Assembly: GCF_023065955.2 (NCBI RefSeq)
Contig: NW_026622874.1
Location: forward strand, 81,180,917 to 81,244,916
Length of the DNA stretch: 64,000 bases
Direction: 5' to 3'
DNA from: Ursus arctos
Lineage: Eukaryota > Chordata > Mammalia > Carnivora > Ursidae
Shown: piece by piece, positions 47,259 to 59,130 of the stretch
How positions within the stretch are numbered: position 1 is the stretch's first letter
Layout of the letters: every line of letters starts with the position of its first letter
Notes under the pieces: generated by a model
Told to the model about the DNA's origin: nothing
Databases searched by the model: none
What the model saw: the letters and a program-made list of their open reading frames with translations, nothing else
Program-made: the position numbers and the translations under genes

Positions 47259-47847
47259 CTAGAAGAGACAGAGGTGGATTAAGACGGGTGTTGGCCACGC
47301 AAGATTTAAGCCAAAGCCCTACACCTGCCCCAGCCTGTCTACTCTCCCACTCTCAGGTCCCTTCCAGATGCAGAGCGTTTCTCACAGGTCTCCGCTGACC
47401 TCTGTGGACAAAGGAGAGACCAGTCCCTCACCCTTGGGGATATGACCACTCCGCACAGTAGAGATGATTTCAGAACTAATCAATAACGCTGGACAACTGG
47501 GGCCTCCACACATGCAAGTGATGTAAAGACTGTGCTCCATTAAGCCCAGAGCCCAAAACATCATGTCTGTGCAGGGCACCTGGGCAATGCTTTTATGTTT
47601 GTCTATTGCACAATGTCACACTTCTTCTCAATGGCAGACCCCTGCTGCCCAGTTCTGTATGGTGAAATGAGACAGTCCACGAAATGGATGTCCACAGAAA
47701 GTTGAGGAATGTTCCTGTGTCCTCACTCAGGTTGATCCTTGCATTGCAAAGCCTCGTGGTACCTCCTCTACATCTTCTCCGCCGACACCAGAAGGTACAG
47801 GATGAATACGCGCTACAACTCACATCATGCAATCCAGATCATCTTAC

Positions 47848-48000
47848 CACATGGTGGAGGAACGAGGGACAGGGGAGGCCCGCATGTCGACCAAGGTGGA
47901 GGAGGCTGAGGTGGCCCATAGCCAATGAAGCCTGGTAAATTTGGTCCATAGGGCAGGGCATGCAGGTGGGCCGAGGAAACCCTCTCACATCCGGACCCAC
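47848..48000 (-). pseudogene. Right copy, proline-rich exon P2r with one-base deletion
   Basis: 153 bases against 154 in left P2. One base is missing in the text for ATGGACCAA-ACT, so the frame leaves the proline pattern after MDQ and the exit phase changes. Splice sites remain (CTGTCTGCAG and GTAAGA). Confidence 0.8.
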
Positions 48001-49305
48001 CTGCAGACAGACAGGAAAATAGTTTGGTGAGACAGACAGAAGTTGTAACACCAAGAGATGAAACCCAAAGAAAGAGCTCTCAGCATCTGCCTCCTTCTCC
48101 AATACCACGTTCCAGCAGAGCCGCATCCGAGCTAGAGCACTTGACCCCTCCCCACTGCTGCCAACTATAACAAGGGGGGAGAGGGGAATGGATATTACAG
48201 GAATAACCTACTGTCACCAAACATCACTAACCATGTCTGCCAATGGTCACTAGCAAGAAGTAGCATCTTCAAAGATGAAAAAGGAGCATGGCAAACTAGT
48301 GAAGGCAGGACACTCCAGACACGGAAGCATCGGGATCCTGGACAACACTTCATCTTTCCTCCTCAACCACACAGAATATTTTGGTTTGTTAACAAGAGAG
48401 AGAATGTGATGAAACTGCCCTTTCTTCTCAGGAATCCGAGCCACTCGAGGTGAATCCTTTGCCTGCAAGCCCCTGACTGTCCCCACGCTGCCTCACTTCC
48501 TGACACAAGGGTCTTCTGTTCTCTGCAGTTTCTGGCCATGGTCACAAACACACTTGAGGAATTAGGGGCCTGTGATCTGACAGGGGAATTGGAAAAGTGT
48601 TTTCCAACAGGAATGTGATACCAATAACCCATATATAACTCAGCAGCTGTGCTTATCTTAAAACACAGTCACTCGGACATTTCAGCACACTGAGTTCCAG
48701 AGTAATTTTGTCCAGTAGGAAATTGAGATGGGAAGCATAAGTTAGAGAATCCACAAAACTGTGTATGCTTTCCGATGGAAAACTCGAGAACGTGTGATGA
48801 GAGAAGAAAGCTGCTCTCACTGTGACTTCGGACCAAACGACCTGCTCCTAGAAGCCCAACCGAAGGGCTTGTGGGGCACCGGTCATGCAGATAATCGATA
48901 ACATCCCCCCTTCAGAAAGTGTGTGTCACAGTGTGTTTTGTGACACGACACTAACAGCTTTGATCATGCAAAATAGTTGTGGAAAGTGTACAAGTATAGG
49001 GATTCTGTATAGCACGTTTACCAGCAGAAGTAAAACAGGGGTGACTTACAAAACATGGCCTATCTAAGCACATTCCAATCCGCATAGCAGATAATAAAAA
49101 GTGGATGGAGAGCTTCCCCTGGTTTCCAGTTGTGAGGATGACCACAGACCTTGTCACAGGTTAATTATCTAACCGCAATACGAACACAATACCTATCGCA
49201 CCTAAACCTACCCCAATGGGAGTCAGGCAGCCCAGAGACTTCATGTGCAGTGAGCTGTCATCTTCCTTGAGTTATTTCCCCCTTGTGCGCTATGGGTGAG
49301 CAGGG

Positions 49306-49306
<1 letters not shown>

Positions 49307-49349
<43 letters not shown>

Positions 49350-49359
49350 ACACACACAC
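49307..49359 (+). repeat. (CA)n microsatellite, right-arm inner module
   Basis: About 50 bases of CACA with one CAGAGA interruption, in the same place relative to A2r as (TG)n has to A2. Confidence 0.9.
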
Positions 49360-49594
49360 AGTGAGTGTTCTGCCATCCTTCACCGCTAACCACCTGTGGC
49401 TTTGGGAGAGGCCCCCAAAGATGATGATTTGTAACGGAGAAGCCTGTCAGCCCCTGGGTGAGCTGCTTGTATTTTGAGAGGTGAACGACGCCACAGACAA
49501 ACTGGATGACCCACCCAACAGACACAAGGCCAGGACACGGTGTTGCTCAAAATTGGAAGTTTCTGAATAAAGTGGAAAAGGCCACGGTAGTTAC

Positions 49595-49677
49595 CTTGTA
49601 CATCCCAGGGTCTCTATTAGGCTCAGTGCCGTTGTTCCTCATGGGTGCCCCACCAGCTTCAGCATCAGACCAATGCC
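49595..49677 (-). CDS. Right copy, linker exon A2r
   Basis: 83 bases, phase 1 in and phase 0 out, with GCATTCTAG and GTAACT on its strand. It reads [20 protein letters not shown] and ends DPGMYK. It is the direct partner of left A2, and A3r lies one 2,419-base module away. Confidence 0.75.
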
Positions 49678-50347
49678 CTAGAATGCATGGAAGTGGTTTC
49701 AGACTGTCATTGACTGTGCAGAATTCAACCCAACCCTCCAAACCCTCCCCTACCACGTCCTAACCTCTCCCACTTTCGGGTCCCTTCCTAGACACAGAGC
49801 ATTTCCCTCATGTCTCTGCTGACCCCTGATGACAAGGGGGACACTTGCCCCTCCCCCTCGAGGAAGGGACCACCGTCCTCCATCTGCTTCAGGTGCTTTC
49901 ATAGCTAAAGAAACAGCAGTAGACTGCTCCGGGGAAACCAGCTACAAATGAATAAACCCTCAAAATGAACAGCATGCATTCTTCCTCAAGCCACAGGCTC
50001 ATGGTTCAATCTTTCAGTCTACAGATGAGGCCTAGCATGTGTGACTGGCTATTATGGAAACATTTAACAGAAGAAATGGAGTAGACTGATCGTATAGTCG
50101 GGAGCAAAGAAACAATAGGAGATTGAGAAGTAAAGCTGTGACATCATACTGATAACATTACAGGAGTAAAATGCACACATCTCACTGATAAATGCAGTAC
50201 AGCAGATTGCAAAGAAAACCAAAATAAAGGAACCTCCATAAAGAGTAAATAAATGACTTTTTTTCAAATAGTCTTTTTCTTTTCTCAAAAACTCTTTACC
50301 ACTGAGTCAAGGTGGGAAGGAAGCTGGGGCTCATGACTCCTCCAGGC

Positions 50348-50455
50348 TCATCTCTTCAGTTGGGCGGTGGTGGGGGGCGGGGGAGGTTCTGCAGTGAGGG
50401 GACGGGCGTGAGCTCCGCCTGTCACAGGGACAGGTGCCCTGCTGCCTGGGGGAAT
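50348..50455 (-). pseudogene. Right copy, linker exon e13 with frameshift
   Basis: The exon follows TTTTCCTCAG on its strand. The right copy has one extra base near the start (CCCCCAGG against CCCCTGG). In the ATT-CCC frame it reads [13 protein letters not shown] and then meets TGA after QLKR; that frame is not the one set by e12. The true exon end (CTCAGTG|GTAAAG) is near 50,307. Its PPPPP run is longer than in the left copy. Confidence 0.7.
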
Positions 50456-50619
50456 CTGAGGAAAACACCCACCTGTCACCCCTTCAGACAACCTGCTGTC
50501 CGTAGGTACTGCTTGTGATTCTCTCCAGGACACACAATGACCACCCACAGGAATGGGAAGGACACCGTGTGCTTTCCCAGCAGAAGTCAGGCTGCCCTGT
50601 TTCACAGCGCGCTCCCTAC

Positions 50620-50714
50620 CTCTCCGTGGAGGGCTCCACATCTCAGGTCTTCCCAGCATCGCTTCGTGCCTCATGCATCCCTCAGGCAGCATCTGTCCTT
50701 TCATCATGCGCAGT
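50620..50714 (-). CDS. Right copy, exon e12
   Basis: 95 bases, phases 2 and 1, with ATTCAAG and GTAGGG on its strand. It reads [20 protein letters not shown] and ends WSPPRR. Intact as an exon, but downstream of the e9 lesion. Confidence 0.75.
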
Positions 50715-50837
50715 CTTGAATACAGAGAAAGAGCAGACGTCTATAAGAATTACATCACCACGTCCTCTACTGGACACCAAACAGTGTAGTTGTCACCCCT
50801 CAAAACACCCGTAAAAAGGCACATCAGACTCGCACAC

Positions 50838-50905
50838 CTGTGTATCATGTAGGCATTCTCCCTGCTCTGCTGCTGTATCTTCCGCTCCCAAACCCGAGCC
50901 TTGAT
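50838..50905 (-). CDS. Right copy, exon e11
   Basis: 68 bases with CTCCCGCAG and GTGTGC on its strand, reading [20 protein letters not shown]. One Arg to Ser change from the left copy. Confidence 0.78.
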
Positions 50906-50984
50906 CTGCGGGAGAAAAACCCACCCATCTTCAGTTGTGCCAGACTGTGCCCCAAATGGAGAGCAGGGAAAAGAAAACACTTAC

Positions 50985-51020
50985 CCAATTCCCTACAGCA
51001 TTCTTTTCATGAACTGCGAT
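50985..51020 (-). CDS. Right copy, exon e10
   Basis: 36 bases, reading IAVHEKNAVGNW in the family frame (HEK as in MIA3; the left copy has YEK). In the frame produced by a shifted e9 acceptor it contains a TAG. Confidence 0.78.
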
Positions 51021-51123
51021 CTGAAAAAGCCAACACACCAAAAGCGCATGTTCAGGGATCTAAGGGCCACTTCCGTCCCCTGCAGAGGGGCTAAGGGGCC
51101 TGTTGGGGCACAGCTCAGGTTAC

Positions 51124-51184
51124 CTTGCGTTCAAAGGTGAGCTCTGCCTCCTGCAGCTGGTCTTGCATCTCTCCGATCTGTTGT
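51124..51184 (-). pseudogene. Right copy, exon e9 with lost acceptor
   Basis: The 61-base exon body is conserved ([20 protein letters not shown]), but the two bases before it (51185-51186) read AA on the gene strand, whereas the left copy has AG. The next AG is seven bases inside the exon, which shifts the frame. Skipping the exon also shifts the frame, because e8 leaves phase 2 and e10 needs phase 0. Confidence 0.85.
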
Positions 51185-51855
51185 TTGTCAGGTACAATTG
51201 CTTTCGTCAGATAAAGCCCAATATTGGGTGTGATTTTAAATCATCGGCCCATGTGGCCGTCCTCCAGTTATCTGTCCCCTCATCCAATTGATCCTGACAC
51301 AGGAAACACTTCCACATGACTATACATGGACAGCAGGATCAAAGCTATTGTCACATCCTTTCCTTACTCATTTCTCCACACATGCAGGGTTCAGACTTGA
51401 TATAATTTCCTTACCCGTTTTCAATCTTTCCCTAATTTATCACATGACAAGTATCTTTCGTCATGAAGCTCTATTCTCCTTTAACTTCTATCCTCGCCAC
51501 GTTTGCCAGGGTTGCAAAGACCAGCGCCATCAGATGGCACTACCGTGTTTATGGGTAGGATTCATCCTACGACAAACTGCTTTCCTCAAGATGACCACCA
51601 TTGACACCACAACCAGGGACTCTGGCGTGGAACAAGTTTCCACAGAGTCAGGCCAGAGCTGGTTATCAGGACATGTTTATTAACATGGTTGTTTTGCTCT
51701 TTCTAAAACTTATCTCTTTGGGTCTGTTAATTCTTTCTGGATATGTCCCCTGAATTTTTGTTTATATTACTTGTTGAGTCTAGACATTGTACAAAGGTGA
51801 AAAATACAAAGTAAACAAGGATTTCGGGAGCCGCTAGTATGGTGTCTGAACTCAC

Positions 51856-51957
51856 TTGTACTTGTCCATTTCTTCTTTGGTTACTTTCAAATTTTCCTCG
51901 GCATCTGACAGCTGATTCTTTGTTGCCTCCAGTTCATAAAGTGTCTTTTCCAGCTTC
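51856..51957 (-). CDS. Right copy, coiled-coil exon e8
   Basis: 102 bases, intact, with GTGAGT donor. It differs from the left by Tyr to Asn (EATKNQ) and Ile to Thr (LKVTKEE). Confidence 0.83.
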
Positions 51958-53977
51958 CTAAAATGGGAAAGGTATATACATAGACCAGTAGCCAAGGTCC
52001 AGATTTCCTGCCGTTTTTCCTCCCAGCACACTTGCGGCCTAGATTTGAATGGCTTCCATAAATGCACAGACTGTGAACACCATCAGGGAAATGAACTGAA
52101 GGCCCCATTTAGGGCTAAAGAAAAATCAGATTCTGGCTGCTGCCACGTCCCCTGCAATCAGAGCTGTCTTTGTACTTCTCTACTTCAATTCATTCATCAC
52201 CAAGTCACCAAATAACACTGCACTTTGTGCCCTCTCAGAATAGGTCTTTCTTTCTCTGAGATGGTGAAGGCTCATTTCAGTTCAAAGTGAGAAACTAGGC
52301 CTGAAAACTATTTGGATGAAGCAGGAGACCATCATTAGTCTTACACCTCCATGGGGAGCCCCGATCCTCAGACCAAGGCTGTGCCCGACACGGACAGCCC
52401 AAAAGGAAGCCTTCCAGAGTACGGCTTCATCAGCATGGTAACTCACTCCCAGACATCTCTAGGGTTTAGAAGTACAACCCCTGCTTCCTCCTTCAAAGAT
52501 CCTGGTGGAGGAAAAGGCCAATCTTAGTGCTGACAGTATGTCCTGAAGTATAAAATGATGTGAACTGTCACACAGTCAGGGTGTTATCTCCAGGCAACAG
52601 ATGTCAGATGGACAACTATCAACTGCATGGAGTCAACCTACTTTAACAGAGTCCACTGATAGTGAAAGCAGCAAAGAGCGATGCTTAGAAAGGCTGGTTT
52701 CCTGTGTCGCCCTCAGACTCTTTTGTTCATGGTGTTGATTTAAAGGGTTTCAATGTGATTCTTGATTTACTCAAGAATCACATGCAAAAAGACTCTTAGA
52801 AACTGAGACAAAAGCTCTAGACAGAGAAGGACTCATGCATTTGCTTCTGGTCTCTCAGGCAATCCTTCAGCACATGCTCTGTGGAGTGGCTGTAATGTAG
52901 TGGTTCAGCTGTGAGGTGTTGAAGAGAGAAAGGTGGTCAGGACACTGTACCTGCCCCAGAAAGAACTTACCGATGAACAGAACCAAGATGCCAGTGAGAC
53001 AGAGCGGCCCCCACCCCCGGTGTGGGAAGGATTAGCACAAAGCTGAGTCTCCAGGGAAGAGGGGGAACAGTTTTGCTTTTCAGCATGAATGAGGGACTCT
53101 AAGGTCCTGAGAACTTTCTCCTCCTGAGGAAAATAGAGGAAGTACTGTACAAAAGTGGAAACTCGTGAGTGAATGCACCCAACTTCTAAGGAGCGCATGA
53201 AGAAACAGGAGAACCAGATGCAGAAGAAGGAAGCCCAGGAGAAAGCCAACCTGGCAGTGGGAGCCAAACTCCCCAGGGCTCATCAATGAGTTCTGGAACA
53301 GGCAAGTGAACTGCAAAGAAACTGAATGACTTTATGAGCACAGCCTTAGAAGGAAACAAGTGCTGTTCAGGGTCAGCCAGCAAAGGTGAGCCCCTAGTGA
53401 AACTGCAGGCTTTGCTTGGGACGCAGGAGAGTTACACCTACAAAATCAGGTGGACAGGAAATACCCCGGCCTTCTTAGGATTGGGCCACAGTGAACGATT
53501 TTGGTTGTACACTGGATGAAGGGATCCAGTATTGCTGGAGCCCCAACCCACTTTCCACAAAGAAATTCCCATTGTTTCTGCAGCAAGAGAATTCCATTTT
53601 TCTCTACACATTCTTGACCCAAGTCTGGTACTGAACAAGAAACTGACTGAATTCAGGGCTGATGAGAACATGTGATGAGACTGAAACCAAAAGGACAATG
53701 TAGATGGACCCAGAGGGGATCCAGGTATCAAGCTGATTAGTGCTGGTACCTTCCCTCTTCTGCCCCAATGAATCACACCACAACGTGTGACAAGCAGTTG
53801 GAACAGAAACAAAAATGCAGGTTGCACAGATCAAGGTAGGAAGGGCAGGTACTTCTACAGAATGCATTTGGCAAAAATACTCTAGATCCAATTCCCAACG
53901 AACTACAACTATCTAGCCTGGCTGCCACATAAATTCATACAACAGTGTTTGTGACGATTAACACAGGAATAGCTTAC
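51958..53977. other. Right copy, intron between e7 and e8
   Basis: Colinear with the left intron. It holds exon-like text near 52,970-53,120 (LIHAEKQN) and, on the + strand, a short frame at 53,173-53,289 rich in Lys, Glu and Gln. Neither is needed for the gene frame. Confidence 0.6.
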
Positions 53978-54116
53978 TCTTCGGCAGCCACTTTTCTTCG
54001 TTCAGAGAAATCCACCACGATACCCAATTTCTTCCTTAGCAGCTTCAATTCCACTTCCTTAGCTGCTTTCAAAGAACTCAGGGCGTTGCACTTCTGTTCC
54101 AGGACCTTTTTGCTTT
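53978..54116 (-). CDS. Right copy, coiled-coil exon e7
   Basis: 139 bases, identical to the left e7. The full identity, higher than in the surrounding introns, may reflect gene conversion or constraint. Confidence 0.85.
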
Positions 54117-54283
54117 CTGTAAAGGATGAGTTTTCTTTTGTATGAGTGGGCACGTGACCTGAGAACTTGGTTTTGTTGGGGAAAGGAGAAGGGCAAGACC
54201 TTGAAGGCAGGAAGGCATTCTTTCCCTTCCCAATGCAAACTCATTGCCAGCATCTGGGGATTTCTTTCCCTAAAATAACATAC

Positions 54284-54347
54284 CCTTCAGTACACGTTTT
54301 TTGGACTCCAAGTCTCCCTGCTCTTCATCCTCCAATGCATCTTGGGC
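54284..54347 (-). CDS. Right copy, coiled-coil exon e6
   Basis: 64 bases, phases 0 and 1, reading AQDALEDEEQGDLESKKRVL. Several acidic residues here are changed to non-acidic ones in the left copy (EDEEQGD against ADREWGA). Confidence 0.82.
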
Positions 54348-54936
54348 CTTGAAGACGGATATGAGGAAAGACATTCAAGAAATCATGATCACAGAACAAT
54401 GTGAGTGCACCTAACAGAACGGGATCATGCAGTGCAACAAAGAAAGCCCTTGAGGCATAAATAGAACAAGGAGAAAGTAAGGAGACCCACACTTTTGTAT
54501 ACACACATATACACAAACACACACAAACACATATACCTAATTATATACATAAATTATATATGTACATATCTTCCCCTATTAACATTGAAAATTCTCTCTT
54601 CAGCATTGACAGGAAGGGACTATACAATTTGGCTGGCTATCACCCTTCATAACTCAAGTATCTTGTGGGATTTTCTGCATATCTTGGAGGGCAGGGCTGA
54701 ACGATGTGATAATTACCTAGCTGTGAAATAAACCATACTTCCTAGTCCTTGAAATAGCAGACCTCATCGTGATGGTCCTAAGTGAAATTCCAGCTCACTG
54801 TTCGGTAGGAGTTTCAGTTCCCAGATGCCCACTCTCTACTGTGGTAAACAGCAAGCGAATACGCGGCCCTCCCCTCACCCAATGACCAAAAGCCTCCCGA
54901 GCCACGTTAAGGTAAATCTCAACAGCCAACTCTTAC

Positions 54937-55047
54937 CATGTCCTCATTCTTGACATTCTTCTCTCTCATAGCTTGCAACATAGTCCGCTTGAAATGAAGG
55001 GCGACACTTAAATTTGCATTAACCCGTTCAACCTTTCCGATGTTCTC
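54937..55047 (-). CDS. Right copy, coiled-coil exon e5
   Basis: 111 bases, phase 0 both ends, with TTGTTGAAG acceptor and GTAAGA donor. Reads ENIGKVERVNANLSVALHFK and ends MREKNVKNEDM; MIA3 has REQNVKNQDL at the same place. Absent from the left copy. Confidence 0.82.
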
Positions 55048-55085
55048 CTTCAACAAAACATATTGAATGAGTAATAATAATTCAT

Positions 55086-55283
55086 CACTTAGGGCACGTG
55101 GGTGGCATCTGGGTGTCGCAGTAGGTCCAACTCCTGCTTTCATTTTGGCTCCAGTCCCCACCTCAGAGTCATGGGACTGACCCCTGCGTCAGCCTACACA
55201 CTCAGCATGGAGTCTCCTTGGGATTCTCTCTCTCCCTCTGCCCCCCTCCACTCGCTCTTTCTCTCTCGCAAATCAATCTTTAA

Positions 55284-55322
<39 letters not shown>
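55086..55322 (+). mobile_element. SINEC with (AAT)n tail
   Basis: A diverged forward Can-SINE (CACGTGGGTGGC head, TCTCTCTCCCTCTGCCC middle) ending in an expanded (AAT)n tract at 55,284-55,322. It lies in the intron between e4 and e5. Confidence 0.8.
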
Positions 55323-55378
55323 TCATTACTTTTATTTCTGTTGTTAGAACACAATTCAGGCAAAGAAGGGATCCTTAC

Positions 55379-55456
55379 CTTCAATTTAAGAATTTTGTCA
55401 GAGAGAAACTGATGTTCTCTCTTCATTTCTGCGCGATGTTTCTTTCTTTCCCTGAT
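55379..55456 (-). CDS. Right copy, coiled-coil exon e4
   Basis: 78 bases, phase 0 both ends, with TTTTATAG acceptor and GTAAGG donor. Reads IRERKKHRAEMKREHQFLSD and ends KILKLK; MIA3 has [20 protein letters not shown] in line with it. Absent from the left copy. Confidence 0.85.
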
Positions 55457-55689
55457 CTATAAAATATACGAAAAGGGAATCAGAATTCAAAAATAGCAGA
55501 GTGTTAGACAAAGCTATCTAACGCTGTGTGACTCCTTTCTCGGATAGAGAGGCAGTGCTCTACACTTGTGAAGCTTCTCTTGAATCGCGATCATTTGTGG
55601 GTCACGTGAAATAGGTCAATAGGATGAACTACCAGAGGGGGAAGTAACCAAAATGAAATCACAAAAAATATTTGAAAGGGCACTGATAC

Positions 55690-55778
55690 CTTCTCCTCCC
55701 AAATGGATATTTCTTTAGCAAGTTCCCTGTTTTCATTTTTAAGCCGATGGATCTTTTCAGCTATTTGTTGTAAAGTAA
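55690..55778 (-). CDS. Right copy, coiled-coil exon e3
   Basis: 89 bases, phase 1 in and phase 0 out, with CTCCTTTTAG acceptor and GTATCA donor. Reads TLQQIAEKIHRLKNENRELA and ends ISIWEEK, matching the MIA3 order EQQISEKL, KENTEL, YEQK. Absent from the left copy. Confidence 0.85.
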
Positions 55779-56585
55779 CTAAAAGGAGAAAAAAGAATTT
55801 CTAAGATAATTAGCAAAACCAGTGACATCGAATAATCCCACTGTAATAGCCCCAGAGACACATTCTTGGACACTTGGGTGTAACTAACTTGATAGCATTC
55901 CCATTGTGCCTGAAAAAGCAAGGTTTAGCAGCATTTGAAACCTAAGACAACCTATTTCAGGGAGATTCCTACTTAAAATGTTTTCAGAAATAGAGAAACA
56001 CAATCAAATGTCTTCTATTTTTCTCCCATCTGTAAGCATCATTCTTGGAAAATTCAATCACTGCAAATACTTATGTCATCACCAGAGATGTAACAGAAAA
56101 ATCAAGCATCCTTTCAACTAACATCTCTCTCCTCCAATGATTAAGGTACGTAAGTAGGTCCCTGCAAACAACCCAAAATGAACAAAACCATCCTTTGCTC
56201 CTGCTCAGCGCCACGTCTACTTCCAGGTCCTACTTGGAATTCCACACAAGGAAAGCTCAAAATGTCAACTGAGTGGCTACTCAAAGGCCTTCCATGACTT
56301 CCTGCTGCTCACAGATTGCCTTTCAGGAACCCCAGGCTGGGGGCTCTGGAGGACCAGATCTTTGGAATCAAACACACTTGGGTACACTCTCCATGTTACA
56401 CAGAGTCTCTGGAGTGCCTGGTAACTCACACTCCCTGGAACACAAGGTTTTCTCAGCCCAACTTGAGAATGCCACCCTCCATCCTTAAGGGAAAACAACC
56501 CTCATGAAGCTCCCTATCACAAGTGGATAACACCTGTAAGCTCTAGAACACAGACTCCTCTAACAGGCACTTAATTCTCTCATCT

Positions 56586-56775
56586 TGGGGCACCTGGGTG
56601 CCTCAGTTGGTTAAGTGACTGCCTTCAGCTCAGGTCATGATCCCGGGGCCCTGGGATCCAGTCCCACATCCAGCTCTCTGCTCAACTGGGAGCCTGCTTC
56701 GCCCTCTCCCTCTGCCTTCCACTCTGCCTGCTTGTGCTCTCTCTCTGTCAAGTGAATAAACCAAATCTTTCAAAA
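56586..56775 (+). mobile_element. SINEC
   Basis: A forward Can-SINE (GGGGCACCTGGGTGCCTCAG head, AAGTGAATAAACCAAATC tail) with target copies TCTCTCATCTT on both sides, in the e2-e3 intron. Confidence 0.92.
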
Positions 56776-57501
56776 AATAATAAGTCTCTCATCTTACCTC
56801 AAGTGCAGATTCTCTTCTATTGGCCCAATGTGAGTGCTCTCGTGCCCCGAGATCTCTCTTCTCACCACCACCACTGCTGCACTCACAGGGACAAACACCA
56901 GCATTCGAGGGTTTGCTAAGTGCCAGGCAGCCACCTCGGCCGTCAGACAGCACCATGGAATCACCACAATCCATGAGGCCCGGACACAATACATTACCAC
57001 CCCTGGCACACGTTCCTTTCCACTCCTTCTCCCCTGGCAGGAAAGGCTCCCTCCACTTCAGACTCAAAAGCATGCTTTAAACCTCTCTTGTGACACACAC
57101 TCTGCCTGGCAATACCTGTCTTCTTCTCCAAGTGTAGCCTGCTTGATAGACTCAGAGTGTTTTCTCATCGTCACATTTCACCAAGAGCCAGGTCATGGCA
57201 AAGTACCCACTCCAGACCTCAGGCTCCTATCCTCACTTGCCTCCTAAACTTCTCTCTGCAAAATTACACCCTTTTTGTTCTCCCTCCTCCCATGAGGTGT
57301 TCCTCCTCCTGGTCTCCTAAGAGATGGCAACACCCTCCACATTATCACTTAGACTCCACATGGAGAAGAGAAAGATTTTCAAGACTTAACAAGTCAATTA
57401 GACATCAGAAGTCACCACATTTATCCCTAGTCAAATTACACCCACATCAAACACCGGTACTGAGAATTTATTACAAAGAAAACTAAAGCCAGAAATCTTA
57501 C

Positions 57502-57523
57502 CTTCATATTGTCGAGGGGCAAT
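57502..57523 (-). CDS. Right copy, micro-exon e2
   Basis: A 22-base exon (AG|ATTGCC to TGAAG|GTAAGA), phase 0 in and phase 1 out, reading IAPRQYE. It bridges the anchor exon and e3 so that the joined text has the spacing of the MIA3 stretch between WRTVL and TEQQ. Its size makes it easy to miss. Absent from the left copy. Confidence 0.72.
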
Positions 57524-59130
57524 CTAAGAGTGGAAGAAACAAAATTAAGTTTGATGTCAAAACATATTACTAGAAAAAATCTACAGTTCAGATAAATACT
57601 GAAATAGTAATCCAAAGAAGTTACAGTAATCATTTTACTTAGCAGAATGAATTCACAGGATTAGAAAGAAGACAAAATTAGCATTTCTAACTATGAAACT
57701 CATCTATGACTTTCTCTGAGTCATCATAGTTCACAATTCATTTTTGATAAAGAGCACAAAGGTGTATAACTTACGTTTTACCTCAAAATCTATTCACATT
57801 CTATTAAATGAACGTTCACCCTATTCAATTTTGACAAGGGATCGGGTGGACATTTAAAAAATAATCATTAATTCATCGTTTCCCTAACTGTTTTGTAACC
57901 AATATCCACACTGAAGTTTAGAACCTGGGATTATTGTTCAATCCTGAAAGATATAAAATGGAAGGAAGGAAGAAAGAAAGGAAGGCAGGCCGGTAGGGAG
58001 GAAGGCGAACAAGCAAAAACTCTGAGAAAGATATGCTTCTTGCCTTCTCTAGAAAGCCTTTCTGAAATCTTACAAAGACTTGGCTATTTGCTGAATTCAC
58101 ATGCAGTTACAGCACACAAGGTGTTATGAATTTTCCCAGACTACTACAAATGGAGGGTCATCAAAAAGAAATGAAAGCCATCGACGAGAAAAAGAGTGGC
58201 ACGTGGCGAGTGATGAAGCATGAGCAACAACAGAAATGACAGCTGATGTTTCGAAAAAGGGGAACCAGGCTCCCCAGAATCGAGTCACCCAGATAAATTA
58301 TAGCTCAATAAAATCTAGGCAAGACCCCATTTTGACACCATTAGCATATTTCCCCGTTCAAAAGTTTTACAGGATGATGAGAGGCTGAGGCCAGCCCCCA
58401 AATCTTGCCAGGATATTGGAATACCAGCACACTATCAACAAGCCAGTCATGATAATGTTGTTGGGGAATGTGCATCAGTGGAGGGCAAACAGAAAATCAT
58501 GGCTATTCCATTAATTTCACGTGCTGCTTAGGAACCTCTGAGCTTCCGTGGCCCTTGTCACCCAGCCCCACAGGCGGGAAAAGTGAAAAGATGGATGGGG
58601 CACACCAAATACTTAATATTTTTGTTTTCTTTCTGAAGGGAAGCTTTCTCCATTGGCCGGGACAGGGAGAAAATTCCCATTTAGAAATAAACTCAAAAGC
58701 TTTCTGTTCTTCTCAGAAAGGTCTGCCCTCAAGTGAAATATGTCACCAGAGCCTAATTGGGGGTTTCCCAAAGACTAAGCAATAGAGCTGAGGGCAAATA
58801 CTCAACTCCAGTGCTCTCTCCTCCCTGTCTCACCTGGGAGTAAACTCAGTCTAACCCCTAGCCAGTTAAGTAGAAAACATCACCCTAAAGTCCACTTATC
58901 TAAGTTTCTTTACTAGGACACAATACCTACCTTTCAACACAACCTTACAGGGCACACTACAGGTAAAAACCACAACAGCAAGCACTAGAAACACACTTCC
59001 CATGGCAGAGATGATGGGATTAAGCAGGCTAGGAATTACAAGTCCCTTCCATGTATGATACTGGATCTCAGAATAAAATGGACAATAGGAAGAAGAGATG
59101 GTGAATGTACACAGAGAGATGAAACTCTAA
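57524..59130. other. Right copy, intron after the anchor exon
   Basis: No further exon is needed or seen. There is a (GAAG)n tract at about 57,960-57,995. The rest is unique-looking intron that the left copy lost in its 4.6-kb deletion. Confidence 0.5.

Noticed and set aside
57918..58100. 60-codon frame in the intron after the anchor exon
   Set aside because: The frame goes through a (GAAG)n tract, and no exon is missing between the anchor exon and e2.
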